Positions 62,739 to 64,000 of a stretch of 64,000 nt of DNA are shown piece by piece. A model generated the notes under the pieces. The model made no database searches, was not told the origin of the DNA, and saw nothing but the letters and a program-made list of their open reading frames with translations. The first letter of the stretch is position 1; the number at the start of each line of letters is the position of its first letter. The stretch is from Chitinophaga sp. CF118. Its GTDB lineage: Bacteria > Bacteroidota > Bacteroidia > Chitinophagales > Chitinophagaceae. The stretch is taken from assembly GCF_900112615.1 (NCBI RefSeq), contig NZ_FOMK01000009.1:62001-126000 (forward strand), given 5' to 3'. Made by a program: the position numbers and the translations under genes.

Positions 62739-64000
62739 ATGAAGCAATTACTGATTCTAGGGTTCGCCGGATTATTCCTGGCGGGCAGTGCTCCGGGAAC
62801 ATCGACCAGGATAAATCCCAGTAATCCGGACAAGGCAGGACCTGATAAACCACGTCATGAAAACAAAATACCGGTACTTAGAAGAGAAAGCCCGGAAGAT
62901 CATTGGGTGGATAGTGTTTTTGAATCGCTGAATGCAGATGAACGCATCGCTCAGCTGATTATGATCAGAGCCCATTCCAATCTGGGTATAGATCACGTAA
63001 ATAAAATAGTAAATGATATAAAGGATAATAAAGTAGGTGGACTGATCTTTTTCCAGGGAGGCCCGGTAAGGCAAGCTCTGCTTACCAATTATTACCAGTC
63101 CATTTCCAAAACTCCGCTCATGATAGCAATAGACGGCGAATGGGGACTGGGAATGCGCCTGGACAGTGTAATTGCCCTGCCCCGTAACCTGATGTTGGGA
63201 GCGGTAAAAGACAGCACACTGGCATATGACTATGGTAGAATCCTGGGGCAACAATGCCGTAGACTGGGAATTCACATGGACTATGCTCCGGACATGGATG
63301 TGAACAACAATCCTAACAACCCTGTTATCAACGACCGCTCTTTCGGGCAGGATAAATATCAGGTGGCAAGACTGGGCATACAAACAATTAAAGGTATGCA
63401 GGATCAAGGCGTAATGGCTTGTGCCAAACACTTTCCCGGTCATGGAGATACTGATGTAGACTCTCATCTGGACCTCCCAACCATCCGCAAATCAAGGGCA
63501 CAGCTGGATTCTCTGGAACTTTACCCTTTCAGAGAGGCCATTGCGGCGGGTGTAGGCGGAATCATGATAGCTCATCTGTATATTCCCGCTATTGATAGTA
63601 CACCTAATACTCCTACTTCCATTTCCTATAAAGCAGTAACAGGATTGCTGAAACAGGAGTTGGGATATAAGGGTATCATTATTACAGATGCTCTGGAAAT
63701 GAAAGGCATCGCAAAATTCTATACCAACGGAGAGGAAGCCGCACAATCACTGCTGGCCGGCAATGATATGATGATGCTGCCTTCTACGGCAGAAGGAAGC
63801 GTAGATGCAATCAAACGCGCTATCAGAAAAGACCTGATTTCCTGGGATGAAGTGAACCTGCGGGTGAAAAAAGTGCTGCACGCTAAATACCAGATGGGCT
63901 TATATAAACCACAGGTAATAGATCTCAACAATCTCACCAGTGATCTGAATGCCGCTTCCGATTCTTTAACAAGAAGGATTTCTGAAAACGCGCTGACCTT
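62739..64000 (+). CDS. GH3 family beta-N-acetylhexosaminidase, 3'-truncated by window edge
   Basis: At least 420 residues, open at the right edge. A signal peptide (MKQLLILGFAGLFLAGS) precedes the GH3 catalytic domain, with ERIAQLIMIRAHS, the KHFPGHGDTDVDSH motif and ITDALEMKG. The KHFPGHG-xT-DSH pattern is the NagZ-type, which removes beta-N-acetylglucosamine from peptidoglycan fragments. An ATG two codons upstream is also possible. Bacteroidota homologues often carry a beta-lactamase-like domain after it, which would be outside this window. Confidence 0.9.
   Translation, partial: MKQLLILGFAGLFLAGSAPGTSTRINPSNPDKAGPDKPRHENKIPVLRRESPEDHWVDSVFESLNADERIAQLIMIRAHSNLGIDHVNKIVNDIKDNKVGGLIFFQGGPVRQALLTNYYQSISKTPLMIAIDGEWGLGMRLDSVIALPRNLMLGAVKDSTLAYDYGRILGQQCRRLGIHMDYAPDMDVNNNPNNPVINDRSFGQDKYQVARLGIQTIKGMQDQGVMACAKHFPGHGDTDVDSHLDLPTIRKSRAQLDSLELYPFREAIAAGVGGIMIAHLYIPAIDSTPNTPTSISYKAVTGLLKQELGYKGIIITDALEMKGIAKFYTNGEEAAQSLLAGNDMMMLPSTAEGSVDAIKRAIRKDLISWDEVNLRVKKVLHAKYQMGLYKPQVIDLNNLTSDLNAASDSLTRRISENALT

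Overview
The window reads as a chromosome segment from a Bacteroidota bacterium, most likely of the Chitinophaga/Chitinophagaceae type. The reasons are several TAnnTTTG-type -7 promoter elements, few clear Shine-Dalgarno sites, PadR-PspC and YtxH/holin-like gene sets, a fused E1 alpha/beta dehydrogenase, DUF4836/DUF2891/DUF922 secreted proteins, and signal-peptide-bearing Gfo/Idh/MocA and TIM-barrel sugar enzymes. Nearly all of it is ordinary chromosome. Only the first 2 kb looks acquired: two small ORFs and a large serine recombinase whose last codons run into the terminator and 3' end of a tRNA-Phe gene.

Layout: 0-2 kb, right end of a putative integrative element at tRNA-Phe. 2-9 kb, DUF3050 protein, RecQ, KdsD, mannose-1-phosphate guanylyltransferase, and a methionine-type aminotransferase preceded by a long inverted repeat. 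8.8-11.7 kb, beta-carbonic anhydrase plus SulP transporter (a likely bicarbonate pair). 12-16.5 kb, PadR/PspC and FeoB. 16.6-21.5 kb, M28 peptidase, DUF922 protein, paaABCD (phenylacetyl-CoA epoxidase without paaE) and nadD. 21.5-27.5 kb, AI-2E-type permease, YtxH/holin-like envelope genes, radical SAM protein, GH25 lysozyme, CsbD-like and other small proteins. 27.5-30.6 kb, an operon kdnA-kdsB-kdnB predicted to make and activate 8-amino-Kdo for the lipid A-core region. KdsD at 5.4 kb supplies the first step of the parent Kdo pathway.

30.7-34.8 kb holds an MFS transporter, a tiny membrane peptide, the fused E1 2-oxoacid dehydrogenase and a holin-superfamily membrane protein. 34.8-47.3 kb is rich in exported carbohydrate-oxidation enzymes: a TIM-barrel isomerase/epimerase, a formylglycine-generating-enzyme-like protein, two Gfo/Idh/MocA oxidoreductases, a GMC oxidoreductase with its small subunit, and a gluconokinase, with a PBP4-like peptidase and a carboxypeptidase-regulatory-domain lipoprotein between them. 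47.6-64 kb is housekeeping and envelope: MutL, MsrB, YciI, DUF4836 lipoprotein, an ABC/FtsX pair, Dabb protein, DUF2891, a geranylgeranyl-reductase-like flavoprotein, YbaB, tRNA-Thr, a TPR lipoprotein, DUF2306, Obg, Adk and the start of a GH3 beta-N-acetylhexosaminidase that runs off the right edge.

The most notable items are the 8-amino-Kdo operon, the recombinase ORF fused into the tRNA-Phe terminator, the exported sugar-oxidation cluster lacking an adjacent cytochrome, two intergenic loci with 11-bp periodic TTCGTT-containing repeats, a three-copy tandem duplication of a gene's 3' end, and a 30-bp in-frame repeat array beside mutL. No CRISPR array, rRNA operon or insertion sequence was seen. 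All functional calls come from reading the sequence; no database search was run.
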